A DNA stretch of 64,000 nucleotides from the NCBI RefSeq assembly GCF_017876675.1, contig NZ_JAGIOI010000001.1, positions 2,294,001 to 2,358,000 on the forward strand, in the 5' to 3' direction. Every line of letters starts with the position of its first letter. Position 1 is the first letter of the stretch. The notes beneath the pieces were generated by a model. The model was not told the DNA's origin. It ran no database searches and saw only the letters and a list, made by a program, of their open reading frames with translations. The stretch comes from Arthrobacter stackebrandtii. Its GTDB lineage: Bacteria; Actinomycetota; Actinomycetes; Actinomycetales; Micrococcaceae. Below are positions 41,799 to 50,432 of the stretch, piece after piece. Position numbers and translations under genes: made by a program.

Positions 41799-43982
41799 TT
41801 GTCAAGACAACCGGCCGATGAGTTGTTGGCGTCGCAAAAGAGCGACGAAGCGCTCATCCTTGAAGTGCGCCACGGATCTTCAGGCGCCTACGGCCTTTTG
41901 TATGAACGCCACGTCGACAGTGCCATGGCCACGGCATCACGCTATGCCGGAAACCACAGCGACGCTGCTGACCTTGTGGCGGAAGCCTTCGCCAACGTGC
42001 TGCAGGTGCTGCAGAACGGCAAGGGCCCCGACGTCTTTTTCCGGGCCTACCTGCTCACCACCCTGCGCCGCCTGGCCTCAGCCAAGCGAAGTGCAGACGA
42101 GAAGCTCTTCGTGCTGGACGACCTTGAACGGGTTGCCCCTGCGGTGCCATCCGCCAACACCGTCGTCGTTGCCTTTGAAAATGAAACTGTCGCCCGCTCG
42201 TTTCGCAACCTCCCCGAGCGGTGGCAACTGGTGCTTTGGCACACTGAGATCGATGGATTGGCTCCGGCGGCAGTCGCTCCCATCCTGGGCATGAGCGCCA
42301 ACGCAGTGTCCGCCCTTGCGGTCCGCGCCCGTGAGGGCCTCAAGCAGGCATACCTGCAAAACCACCTGTCCGGGACCGGCACCCCGGGCTGCGAGAAGTA
42401 CGCCGACCAGCTCGGTGCGTACGCCCGCCACGGCTTGACCGCCCGACGCACCAAAACTGTCCAAGCCCACGTCGACGGCTGCCTCAAGTGCACCGAGAAG
42501 CTGCTGTACCTGGAAGACGTGGGCGTTGGCATGCGCGCCATCATTTTCCCCGCGCTGCTGGGGTTGGCCTTTGCCGGCAAGGGTGCGGCCATTGTGGGCG
42601 GCGGCCTTGGCCTCGGACTGAACCTGGGCGCTGCCGCAGACCTTTCCGCTGCAGGTGCCCAGGGAGCGGGGGCCAACGGAGCGGGTGCCGGTGCTGCCGG
42701 TGCTGCCGCGGCGGGGCTCGGCCTTCCAGCGGTGAGTGCCCTGGTTGCTGCATCAGTCGCCGCCCTGGTCATGGTGGGCGGCGTGGTCGCCGCAGCCGTA
42801 GGGGTGCCGTTCTTTGGCGGGCCGTCGCAGGAGCCTGCCGCTGCGCCCCAAACAGGCAGCGCCGTCACTCAGGTGGCGGGGCAACTGCCCCCGGCCGCCG
42901 GCGCAACGCGCAAGGTTGCCGCGTCGGCCACCCCTGCCGCCGTTGCCGCAGACGATCCGGAAAGCCTGCCCCCAGCCGCGGGCCTCCTGCCTCCGGCCGC
43001 GGTCCCGTCACTGGACTATGCCGGCGAGCCGGATCCGGGACCCCTGCCTTCCGAGACGACCGGCCAAGTCACGGGGCCGTCTGCCACCGCGGACCCTGGG
43101 CAGCCAGCCACCCCGGGCCCCGGCCCGACGCCGGTGCCCACGCGGGCGCCTGCCGTTGCGCCAACAGCAGTCCCGACTCCGACTCAAGCCCCAAGTCACG
43201 TGCCGCCAGTTGCTCCCACTTCGAGCGCAACGCTGAAACCAACGCCGCAACCGACCCCAGCGCCGCCCTCGGCTGCCCCCACCTCGATGCCGACGGCCAT
43301 GCCTTCCCCAACTCCCACCCTGGTGCCGTCGGCCACACCTACGCCGAGTCCGTCGGTCGTCCCCACCCCAACTCCGACGGCCAAGCCGACGTCGGACCCC
43401 ACGGTGGCTCCAACTCCCACACCCACGTCGTCGGCTGCTCCCAGTGCGGGCCCCACGGGTGAACCCACTGACGAGCCCTCGGTTCAGCCGACCGATGAAC
43501 CTACGGAAGTGCCCACGGTTGATCCGACTGTGGATCCCACGGCCGAGCCGTCGGCGACCCCAACACCGGAACCGTCTGCGACACCCACTGCGTCACCTAC
43601 GGCCGAGCCGTCACCGGAACCTCCAGCAGAGAAAACACAATTCTCGGTGGAGACAACTGATTTGTCCGCCAGTGGATACGGCGCCAGGATCCAGATTGAT
43701 CTGACGGCCTCTGGCCCGGCACAAGTTTCCGCTCCCAGGGTCGCTTTCAGCAGCTCGTCGTGGCTGCTCCATCTGGGGCTTACGGTGCAAGCTCCATCCG
43801 GGTGGACCTGCGATAAGTCCGCAATCCTCACGGAACCCGAGTGGGTCTGCACGGTAGAGACATGGGCAGGTGAAACGTCGGCTTTCGTCCTGGCCCGGAG
43901 CAAATGGACGAGCGAAGCATCCCTGACAATGACCGTGCAGGCCGACGAATCCGACGACTTCATTAAGAAGCTGCAGTTCTAG
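41799..43982 (+). CDS. ECF sigma factor fused to zinc-finger, membrane and Pro/Thr-rich regions
   Basis: 727 residues, TTG start with AAGGAGG (41788-41794). Residues 15-95 are sigma region 2 (RHGSSGAYGLLYERHV, SDAADLVAEAFANVL) and 130-185 sigma region 4 (LPERWQLVLWHTEIDGL, LGMSANAVSALAVRAREGL). Residues 198-231 hold C198, H224, C228 and C231 (HVDGCLKC), the HxxxCxxC of anti-sigma zinc fingers. Hydrophobic segments lie at about 247-275 and 308-338. Residues 345-605 are Pro/Thr repeats (PTPTPT, EPTDEP). The last 120 residues form a beta-rich domain. It resembles sigma proteins with anti-sigma and sensor parts on one chain (ECF53-like, from memory). Whether the tail is outside depends on one or two membrane passes. 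Confidence 0.85.
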   Translation: MSRQPADELLASQKSDEALILEVRHGSSGAYGLLYERHVDSAMATASRYAGNHSDAADLVAEAFANVLQVLQNGKGPDVFFRAYLLTTLRRLASAKRSADEKLFVLDDLERVAPAVPSANTVVVAFENETVARSFRNLPERWQLVLWHTEIDGLAPAAVAPILGMSANAVSALAVRAREGLKQAYLQNHLSGTGTPGCEKYADQLGAYARHGLTARRTKTVQAHVDGCLKCTEKLLYLEDVGVGMRAIIFPALLGLAFAGKGAAIVGGGLGLGLNLGAAADLSAAGAQGAGANGAGAGAAGAAAAGLGLPAVSALVAASVAALVMVGGVVAAAVGVPFFGGPSQEPAAAPQTGSAVTQVAGQLPPAAGATRKVAASATPAAVAADDPESLPPAAGLLPPAAVPSLDYAGEPDPGPLPSETTGQVTGPSATADPGQPATPGPGPTPVPTRAPAVAPTAVPTPTQAPSHVPPVAPTSSATLKPTPQPTPAPPSAAPTSMPTAMPSPTPTLVPSATPTPSPSVVPTPTPTAKPTSDPTVAPTPTPTSSAAPSAGPTGEPTDEPSVQPTDEPTEVPTVDPTVDPTAEPSATPTPEPSATPTASPTAEPSPEPPAEKTQFSVETTDLSASGYGARIQIDLTASGPAQVSAPRVAFSSSSWLLHLGLTVQAPSGWTCDKSAILTEPEWVCTVETWAGETSAFVLARSKWTSEASLTMTVQADESDDFIKKLQF

Positions 43983-44014
43983 CCTCAGTTCATGACGAAA
44001 AGTGACGAAGCAAA

Positions 44015-44047
44015 AATCTCATAATTTGAGACAAACTATTTGAGATT
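44015..44047 (+). promoter_or_regulatory. Inverted and direct repeats upstream of the amino acid permease
   Basis: AATCTCA (44015-44021) and TGAGATT (44041-44047) form an inverted pair; ATTTGAGA is repeated directly at 44024 and 44038; CTCA-TAATT-TGAG lies inside. The AT-rich setting 70 bases before the gene suits a regulator site. TAGTGT (44071-44076) may be the -10. Confidence 0.45.
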
Positions 44048-44112
44048 CAAATGATCTGGTAGGGCTTCGCTAGTGTTGTCTGGTTGAAAAACCCCAAGAC
44101 GAAGTGGCTGGC

Positions 44113-45603
44113 ATGAACCTGTTCCGAACCAAATCCATCGAGCACTCCCTTGCCGATGCTGACGAACCGGGGCGCGGGCTCAAGCGGTCGCTGAGCACGT
44201 GGGACCTGATGATCATGGGCATCGCCGTGGCCGTCGGGGCCGGAATTTTCTCCGTGGGTGCCGAGGCTGCTGCCAACCATGCCGGGCCGGCGGTCTCCAT
44301 CTCCTTCATCCTGGCCGCCGTCACCTGTGCCCTGGCCATCATGTGTTACGCCGAGTTCGCCACGGCCATACCGGTGACGGGCAGCGCCTATGTCTTCACC
44401 TACGCCACGGTGGGGGAGTTGCTGGCGTGGATCATCGGCTGGAACTTGATCCTGGAACTGCTCATGGCAGCCTCCGTCATCGCCAAGTACTGGGGCATCT
44501 ATCTCAGCAACTTCTTTGAGGCGGTCAACCTCGACGTTCCCTCACACTTCGAGCTCGGCCCGCTGACCGTCTACTGGGGCCCGCTCGTGGTTGTTGCGGT
44601 GTTCACCTTCATCCTGGTCATGGGCACCAAACTCGCGGCCCGCATCAACAACGTCTTCACGCTGATCAAGATCGGCATCGTGCTGTTCGTGATCGTGGTG
44701 GGATTCTTCTACGTCAAGATGGAGAACTACCAGCCGTTCGTGCCGCCGGCCCAGCCGGCACCCGTCACGGACACGGCGTGGCAGGCGCAGCCGTTCCTGT
44801 CCCTGCTGACCGGGGCCGAGCCGTCCATGTACGGCTTCGTCGGCATCATCTCCGGTGCGGCACTGGTGTTCTTCGCCTTCATCGGCTTCGATGTGGTCGC
44901 CACGAGCGCGGAGGAAGTCAAGAACCCGTCCAAGACCCTGCCCCGGGGCATCTTCGCGGGCCTTGCGGTCACCACCGTGCTGTACATTCTGGTCACCCTG
45001 GCCGTCACCGGCATGGTCTCCTATGCTGACCTGGCCAATGCGGATGAGCCTTCCCTGTCGACGGCGTTTGCCCTGGTGGGCGCCGACTGGGCTGTCGTTG
45101 TAATCTCCCTGGGCTCCCTGATTGGCCTGACCACCGTCATCATGGTGCTGCTGATGGGCCTGGCCCGGGTCGTGATGGCCATGAGCCGTGACGGCCTGCT
45201 GCCGCGCTCGCTCTCCAAGACCTCCGACAAACACGCCACCCCGGCCCGCACCCAGATCCTCAGCGGCGTGTTCGTGGCCGTGCTTGCAGGGTTCACCCCG
45301 GTGGAACTGTTGAGCGAAATGATCAACATCGGCACCTTGAGCGCATTCGTCATGGTCAGCATCGGCATCCTGGTCCTGCGCCGCAAGCGCCCGGACCTCA
45401 AGCCCGCCTTCCGGGTGCCGCTTGGCCCGGTCATCCCTGTGCTCTCGGCGCTGCTGTGCATCTACCTCATGCTGAACCTGGCCACGCTCACCTGGGTGTT
45501 CTTCGCCGTCTGGTTGGCCGCCGGCCTGGTCTTCTACTTCAGCTACGGCCACTGGAATTCACGGTTGCGCCGCGAGGGACCCGCTGGCATCAAGCAGCCG
45601 TAG
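44113..45603 (+). CDS. APC-superfamily amino acid permease (cationic amino acid transporter type)
   Basis: 496 residues, ATG 44113 (an in-frame GTG at 44104 is possible). About 12-14 hydrophobic helices. The N-terminal STWDLMIMGIAVAVGAGIFS and the GFDVVATSAEEVKNPSKTLP loop are typical of the CAT branch (YfnA-like). It should import basic or other amino acids by proton symport; the substrate is not shown by sequence. The repeats at 44015-44047 may regulate it. Confidence 0.88.
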   Translation: MNLFRTKSIEHSLADADEPGRGLKRSLSTWDLMIMGIAVAVGAGIFSVGAEAAANHAGPAVSISFILAAVTCALAIMCYAEFATAIPVTGSAYVFTYATVGELLAWIIGWNLILELLMAASVIAKYWGIYLSNFFEAVNLDVPSHFELGPLTVYWGPLVVVAVFTFILVMGTKLAARINNVFTLIKIGIVLFVIVVGFFYVKMENYQPFVPPAQPAPVTDTAWQAQPFLSLLTGAEPSMYGFVGIISGAALVFFAFIGFDVVATSAEEVKNPSKTLPRGIFAGLAVTTVLYILVTLAVTGMVSYADLANADEPSLSTAFALVGADWAVVVISLGSLIGLTTVIMVLLMGLARVVMAMSRDGLLPRSLSKTSDKHATPARTQILSGVFVAVLAGFTPVELLSEMINIGTLSAFVMVSIGILVLRRKRPDLKPAFRVPLGPVIPVLSALLCIYLMLNLATLTWVFFAVWLAAGLVFYFSYGHWNSRLRREGPAGIKQP

Positions 45604-45701
45604 CGGTCCGAACCGCGAACAGCAATTGGCTTAATGAACCCAAATCCGCCGTCCCATCCGGTATCGTTTTGACGAAAATTGGATATCGCTTGGTGGACTA
45701 A

Positions 45702-47042
45702 TTGGAGACTGTTCGGTTCATCATTGAGTTGCTGGTGGTCTTGGCCGCCATCGTCATGGGCACCCGGTCCAGCGGCGTCGGGCTGGGCCTGTGGGGCGGT
45801 GCAGGTGTTGCTGTGCTCGTCTTCATCATGGGCCTTCCTGTGGGCTCGCCCCCGGTGGATGCCCTGCTGATTGTCATGGCGGTCATCGTGGCCAGTGCCA
45901 CCATGCAGGTGGCCGGCGGCATCGACTGGATGGTCTCGATTGCCGCGAAGCTCATCGCGGCCAACCCGAAGCGGATCACCTTTGTGGCGCCGCTGGTGTC
46001 CTTCCTCTTTGCCGTCGGTGCGGGAACCAGCAACATCCTGTACCCCCTGTTGCCGGTGATTTCAGACCTTTCCTACCGCAACGGGGTGCGGCCATCGAGG
46101 CCCCTCTCCCTCTCGGTGGTTGCCACGGGCGTGGCCCTGGCCTGCAGCCCGGTCTCGGCAGCCATGGCCGCCATGGTGACGCTGACCGCCGTGGGGCCCT
46201 ACAACTTTGAGCTCATCGACATCATCAAGGTCACCTTCCCGGCGGCCCTGATCGGCATTGTTGCGGCCGCGTTCGTGGTCAACAAGCTCGGCAAGGAAAT
46301 CGAAAACGACCCCGAAATCCAGGCCAAGATTGCCGCCGGCGTAATTGCCGCACCGAGTGCAGGCGGCCAGACGGCCGAGGTCCAGGTGACTGTCACGAAG
46401 GAGGGACGCAACGCCGCCATCATCTTCTTCATTGGTGTTGCCGCCATTGTCGTCTTTGGCCTGTGGAAGGGCATCCGGCCCCTCGATGCCGATGGGAATC
46501 CCATGGCCATGACGCCCATGATCGAGGTCATCATGCTCCTGGTGGGCACCCTGATCCTGGTCATCTGCAAGCCCAAGATGTCCGAGGTCCCCAGCACCAC
46601 CGTGTTCAAGGCGGGCATGGTCTCGGCCATTGCGCTCTTTGGCCTGGCCTGGCTGACCGACACCTTCCTGAGCGCGCACACGGAGATGATCGCATCTGGC
46701 GTGGGCGCCCTGGTGCAGCAGGCCCCGTGGATCTTCGCCCTGGGCGTGTTCCTGGTCTGTGTGCTCACCACCAGCCAGTCCACGGCCACCAGGACAGTGG
46801 TGCCCATTGGCCTGGCCGCCGGCATGGCCCCGGCACTTCTGTCGGGCATGTGGGCAGGAGCCTTTGCCGGCATCTACCTTCTCCCCACCAACGGTTCACA
46901 GATTGCCGCGGCAAACTTTGACACCAGCGGATCCACCAAGCTGGGCACCAAGCTCTACGACCACTCCTTCTTCATCCCCACGCTGGTCCTGGCCGTGGCG
47001 ACGCTGATTCCCGGAGCCATCCTGGGCGCCATTCTCAGCTGA
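45702..47042 (+). CDS. DcuA/DcuB-type C4-dicarboxylate transporter
   Basis: 446 residues, TTG start with GGTGGA just upstream. About 12 helices; the motifs GAGTSNILYPLLPVI, ATGVALACSPVSAAMA and LLPTNGSQIAAANFD fit the Dcu family, which exchanges fumarate, succinate, malate and aspartate. In Enterobacteria these work without oxygen; the role in an aerobic actinobacterium is unclear and could be aspartate or fumarate uptake. A cytosolic loop near residues 200-235 carries an Ala/Gln-rich insert. It is convergent with the amidohydrolase gene, 19 bases apart. Confidence 0.85.
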   Translation: METVRFIIELLVVLAAIVMGTRSSGVGLGLWGGAGVAVLVFIMGLPVGSPPVDALLIVMAVIVASATMQVAGGIDWMVSIAAKLIAANPKRITFVAPLVSFLFAVGAGTSNILYPLLPVISDLSYRNGVRPSRPLSLSVVATGVALACSPVSAAMAAMVTLTAVGPYNFELIDIIKVTFPAALIGIVAAAFVVNKLGKEIENDPEIQAKIAAGVIAAPSAGGQTAEVQVTVTKEGRNAAIIFFIGVAAIVVFGLWKGIRPLDADGNPMAMTPMIEVIMLLVGTLILVICKPKMSEVPSTTVFKAGMVSAIALFGLAWLTDTFLSAHTEMIASGVGALVQQAPWIFALGVFLVCVLTTSQSTATRTVVPIGLAAGMAPALLSGMWAGAFAGIYLLPTNGSQIAAANFDTSGSTKLGTKLYDHSFFIPTLVLAVATLIPGAILGAILS

Positions 47043-47061
47043 GGCGGGTTCCAGCCCGCGC

Positions 47062-48228
47062 CTACTCGGGGCGGGCGGCCAGGTAGGAGCGGAACTCATC
47101 CCAGCTGGTCTTGCACGAGCGCGCCAGCTGGGCGGTCCAGGCCGTGTCTTCCTCGGGCCAGCCCGTGCCCGGCTGCTGCAGCGCGGCCGTTGCATCAGGG
47201 CCCAGCAGGTACTCCCGCAAGAATTCCGCCTGGACCGCACCGAGCGCAACATGGGAGGCCCCGGCGCGCTTGCGGAACGTTGAGTCCGTCAACTCGCGGA
47301 ACAAGGCCCCCGAAGCGATGATCTCCTGGCTGCCCAGGTATGGCTTGTTCAGCGCAACAGCCGCGGGATCGCCGACCTTGAAGCCCAGCCTGTGGCACTC
47401 GGCCAGGATCCGCAGCATTTCAGGATCCATGGTGATGACCTCGCTGCCGCGGGGCTCACCCTTCTGGTCCCCCCGGTTGGACAGCGAAACCACGTCCGGG
47501 AGCCTGTCGGCTTCTGCCCGCTCAACGTTGACCGCCCCGTCCCGCGTGGTGGTGTGGTTCATGGTGTCGTGGAACGAGAATGCAAAGACGTGCCCCGGAG
47601 TGCCGCTTGCGGCCGCGCGGGCGGACGCGGCCTCGACGACGGCGTCCCGCAGTGAGTCGCGGGTGGACTCGTAGACGCCCAGGCCGCGTTCGGCAACCTC
47701 CTCGAAGGCCGCCACCATGCGGTCAAGCTCGGCATCGCTGCCTGGAACCTTGAGCAGGGGGTAGAAGGAGAAGGTGACGGGGCGGATGGTGTCCACCCCG
47801 CCCAGGTCCACCTTGTTCCAGGCGCCGGCTTCGCGCATCCGGACAAATGCCTCACGCAGTTGGGCGCCAAGGTCCTCTGGCCGGGCCCGGTTGGGGTCCC
47901 GGAGCAGGCGGGGGTGTGGGTTTTCGACGTAGACAATGCGGGGATCCTGTTCCGCCCAGGCCCGGCAGACAGGGGCCGTGGTGCGGTCGCTGTAGTCGAA
48001 CTGGAGGCGGTGGGTGAATTCCGGGGCCAGAAATTCCACCAGCTCTTCGGGGACGGCGTCACCGGCATGCGGCGTTGACACCACAAGGTCGGCTTCGGCG
48101 ATGGCCTCCTGCAGGGTCCGGCCGGAGTCCTTGCCCTGGTAAAACGTGATGTCCGAACTGGAGAAGCTGGTCCCGGCCGGAATGACCACGGGTGCGCGAT
48201 CGGCGTTGGAGGGGGTGTGCGTTGACAT
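47062..48228 (-). CDS. N-formylglutamate amidohydrolase family protein
   Basis: 388 residues from ATG 48228 (MSTHTPSN). The core holds VVSTPHAGDAVPEEL, FDYSDRTTAPVCRAWAEQDP, YVENPHPRLLRDPNRARPED and VFAFSFHDTMNHT, matching the FGase family (HutG-type), whose zinc-dependent members split N-formylglutamate to glutamate and formate. No other histidine-degradation gene is near, so the substrate could differ. The ribosome site is weak (GGAA). The upstream open frame is not needed for the fold. Confidence 0.82.
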   Translation of the reverse strand: MSTHTPSNADRAPVVIPAGTSFSSSDITFYQGKDSGRTLQEAIAEADLVVSTPHAGDAVPEELVEFLAPEFTHRLQFDYSDRTTAPVCRAWAEQDPRIVYVENPHPRLLRDPNRARPEDLGAQLREAFVRMREAGAWNKVDLGGVDTIRPVTFSFYPLLKVPGSDAELDRMVAAFEEVAERGLGVYESTRDSLRDAVVEAASARAAASGTPGHVFAFSFHDTMNHTTTRDGAVNVERAEADRLPDVVSLSNRGDQKGEPRGSEVITMDPEMLRILAECHRLGFKVGDPAAVALNKPYLGSQEIIASGALFRELTDSTFRKRAGASHVALGAVQAEFLREYLLGPDATAALQQPGTGWPEEDTAWTAQLARSCKTSWDEFRSYLAARPE

Positions 48229-48348
48229 GTGCAGTTCCGGGCCTTTCAAGAGGGGCGGGGAGAAATGGTTTGAGCCTACCTGTGCGCCATGGACCGTTGA
48301 AGCATTTGGGCATCTCACAGCCTTTTGTGTCAGGCTGGCGTTGCGGGC

Positions 48349-49170
48349 ATGCAGGATGCACGCACAAACAAAGCCAAGAACCAGGGTGGGCGGATGGCGC
48401 AGCACAAAGGCATTGGCGACATTGCACCGGAAGCGGTCATGCTGGCCGGGGCCGGCCGCGCCATACTATTGCAGCTGGCCAACCCGGCCGTTGGCTACGG
48501 GGTGGCCCGGCATTCCAGTTTCGCCACCGATCCGCTGAAGCGGCTGCATGGCACGCTCAGCTACATCTATGCACTGACCAACGGAACTCCCCAGCAGCGG
48601 GCCTCCGTCACGGCCCAGGTTCACAAGGCGCACCGTCCCGTCACGTCGCAGCGGGCGCCGGACCACCCGGCCTATGACGCCCAAGACCCCACGCTGCAAC
48701 TATGGGTGGCGGCAACCCTTTACGATTCAGCCATGCTCGTCCACCGCGAGGTGTTTGGGCCGCTGCCACCGGAAGATGCCGAGGCCCTTTACCGTGACTA
48801 CGGCATCCTGGGCATGGCGCTGGGCATGCCCGCCACGCTCTGGCCCGCCACCACGGCCGACTTCGCAGACTACTGGAACCGGCAGGTTCAGCAGCTCAGT
48901 GTGGACGACACCATTCGCAAAGTCGCCGGGGAACTCCTAGCCGCAAGAGCCGCACCGTGGTGGATCAAGATGCTCATGCCTGTCGCCCGATTCCTCACCG
49001 CCGGACTGCTGCCCGCCAGCGTCAGGGACATGTTCGGCCTGGCATGGTCGCCGGCCAGGGAACGCGCCCTCGCGGTGTTCTTCCGTGCCGCCCGAATCCT
49101 GGTCAACGTGCTGCCGAAGCGGATCAGGCATGCGCCCATGCACTTCTACCTCAAGCGCATCCCCGGATAG
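48349..49170 (+). CDS. Oxygenase MpaB family protein (DUF2236)
   Basis: 273 residues, ATG 48349 (a TTG at 48325 is an alternative). Segments AGAGRAILLQLANPAVGYGV, HGTLSYIYALTNGTP and VHREVFGPLPPEDAEALYRD are the conserved regions of DUF2236/MpaB proteins, haem-binding enzymes related to rubber oxygenase Lcp and mycophenolic acid MpaB'. The conserved His/Arg of the haem pocket would be in the early region. The substrate is unknown. The C-terminal basic helices suggest membrane contact. It is divergent from the amidohydrolase gene. Confidence 0.82.
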   Translation: MQDARTNKAKNQGGRMAQHKGIGDIAPEAVMLAGAGRAILLQLANPAVGYGVARHSSFATDPLKRLHGTLSYIYALTNGTPQQRASVTAQVHKAHRPVTSQRAPDHPAYDAQDPTLQLWVAATLYDSAMLVHREVFGPLPPEDAEALYRDYGILGMALGMPATLWPATTADFADYWNRQVQQLSVDDTIRKVAGELLAARAAPWWIKMLMPVARFLTAGLLPASVRDMFGLAWSPARERALAVFFRAARILVNVLPKRIRHAPMHFYLKRIPG

Positions 49171-49175
49171 CACGG

Positions 49176-49811
49176 CTACGGGGCCGCATGCCGGGTCACC
49201 CATTCAACCAGGGGCCGAAGGTGCTCCCAATGGTCCGCAATTTGCTTTTCCGCCCTGCCGGTTTCCAGCCAGTCAGGCCTGCCCAGCTCCAATGAGGCGC
49301 TCAGCGTCTTGTGCCGCAACAGCTCCGCCCGGGGGTGGTCCCTGGGGAAGCCGCGCGGGGCGGACTTCAAGTCCGGCGGCGACAGTGCGTAGCCGTCGGC
49401 TTCCAGCTGCCGGGCAATCTCCTCCAGGGCTGCGCCGCTGGAAGGGGCATCCACGGCGGCCCGGAACCTGGCCAGCTGGGCCGGGGCTGCGGAGCGATAG
49501 CCTCCGCCCACACTGAGGCCGTCGGCGTCCAGGTGGAGGTAGTACCCAACATCCTCGTAGTGCGACAAGAACATGCCCTGCGCCGTCTTGTAAGGCTCGC
49601 CGCGGGCGGCAAACCTCATGTCCCGGTTGGGCCGGAAAATCCTCCCCGGGCCAAACCTGGGTTCCAACTCACTGCGGAGGGCGGAAAACGGAGCCAGCAC
49701 ATCGGCGTCGTATTTGTCCTTGTTGGCCAGCCACCACTCACGGTTGTTGTTCTCTTCAAGCGCGGCGTAGAACTCAAAGGCTGCCGCGGGAAAGCCGGTG
49801 AAAGTGTCCAT
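49176..49811 (-). CDS. DUF2461 family protein
   Basis: 211 residues, ATG 49811. FTGFPAAAFEFYAALEENNN, RIFRPNRDMRFAARGEPYKT and YYLHLDADGLSVGGGYRSA are typical DUF2461 blocks. This family occurs in bacteria and fungi and has no firm function. It is cytoplasmic, convergent with the MpaB gene by five bases, and divergent from fur. Confidence 0.88.
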   Translation of the reverse strand: MDTFTGFPAAAFEFYAALEENNNREWWLANKDKYDADVLAPFSALRSELEPRFGPGRIFRPNRDMRFAARGEPYKTAQGMFLSHYEDVGYYLHLDADGLSVGGGYRSAAPAQLARFRAAVDAPSSGAALEEIARQLEADGYALSPPDLKSAPRGFPRDHPRAELLRHKTLSASLELGRPDWLETGRAEKQIADHWEHLRPLVEWVTRHAAP

Positions 49812-49921
49812 GGGCCGAGCATATGGACGCGGAACCCTCTGCGCCAGAACCCCAAACGCAATTGTGGAAAAGCGGCGGTGCCGTGACACCTGTGGAGGGA
49901 TGAAGGCACGCCCGGAGCGGC

Positions 49922-49946
49922 CTAAATTGGACTCAGTCCAGTTTAG
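49922..49946 (+). promoter_or_regulatory. Fur-family box upstream of fur-katA
   Basis: CTAAATTGGACT (49922-49933), C, AGTCCAGTTTAG (49935-49946): a 25-bp palindrome with one mismatch pair. It ends 16 bases before the fur start, the place expected for autoregulation by a PerR/FurA/CatR-type repressor. Confidence 0.8.
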
Positions 49947-49962
49947 CTGGCACAATGGACCC

Positions 49963-50430
49963 ATGGACAAGGGACATACAACCGAGGAAATGCTGCGTGC
50001 CGTTTCACTGCGCGTGACGCGTCCCCGGGTGGCTGTCCTGAATGCCGTCAGGGCCAACCCGCATGCAGATGCAGACACCGTCATTGGTGCCGCGCGGGCT
50101 GTGCTGGGAAGCGTTTCAAAGCAGGCGGTGTATGACGTTCTGGCTGCACTGGTCGATGCAGACCTGGTGCGCCGGATTGAGCCCCAGGGCTCGCCCGCGA
50201 GGTTTGAAACGAGAGTGGGGGACAACCACCACCACGTCGTGTGTCGCCTGTGCGGAGACATCGCCGATGTGGACTGCGCCCTCGGTGAAGCCCCCTGCCT
50301 GCACGCCTCCAACAGCCACGGATTCAGCATTGATGAGGCCGAGGTCATTTATTGGGGGACCTGCCCTGACTGTGCCGCCAAAAAGCTTGTGACTGACCAA
50401 GAACTGACTACACCTAGGAGCGATAAGTAA
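49963..50430 (+). CDS. fur: Fur-family peroxide regulator (FurA/CatR-like)
   Basis: 155 residues, ATG 49963. The winged helix is at 1-80 ([40 protein letters not shown]). The dimer domain has [11 protein letters not shown] and the structural zinc CxxC pairs (CRLC, CPDC). It lies two bases before katA with the Fur box upstream, the arrangement of CatR/FurA peroxide sensors, which lose DNA binding when metal-bound His residues are oxidised. I infer that it represses itself and katA. Confidence 0.9.
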   Translation: MDKGHTTEEMLRAVSLRVTRPRVAVLNAVRANPHADADTVIGAARAVLGSVSKQAVYDVLAALVDADLVRRIEPQGSPARFETRVGDNHHHVVCRLCGDIADVDCALGEAPCLHASNSHGFSIDEAEVIYWGTCPDCAAKKLVTDQELTTPRSDK

Positions 50431-50432
50431 AG

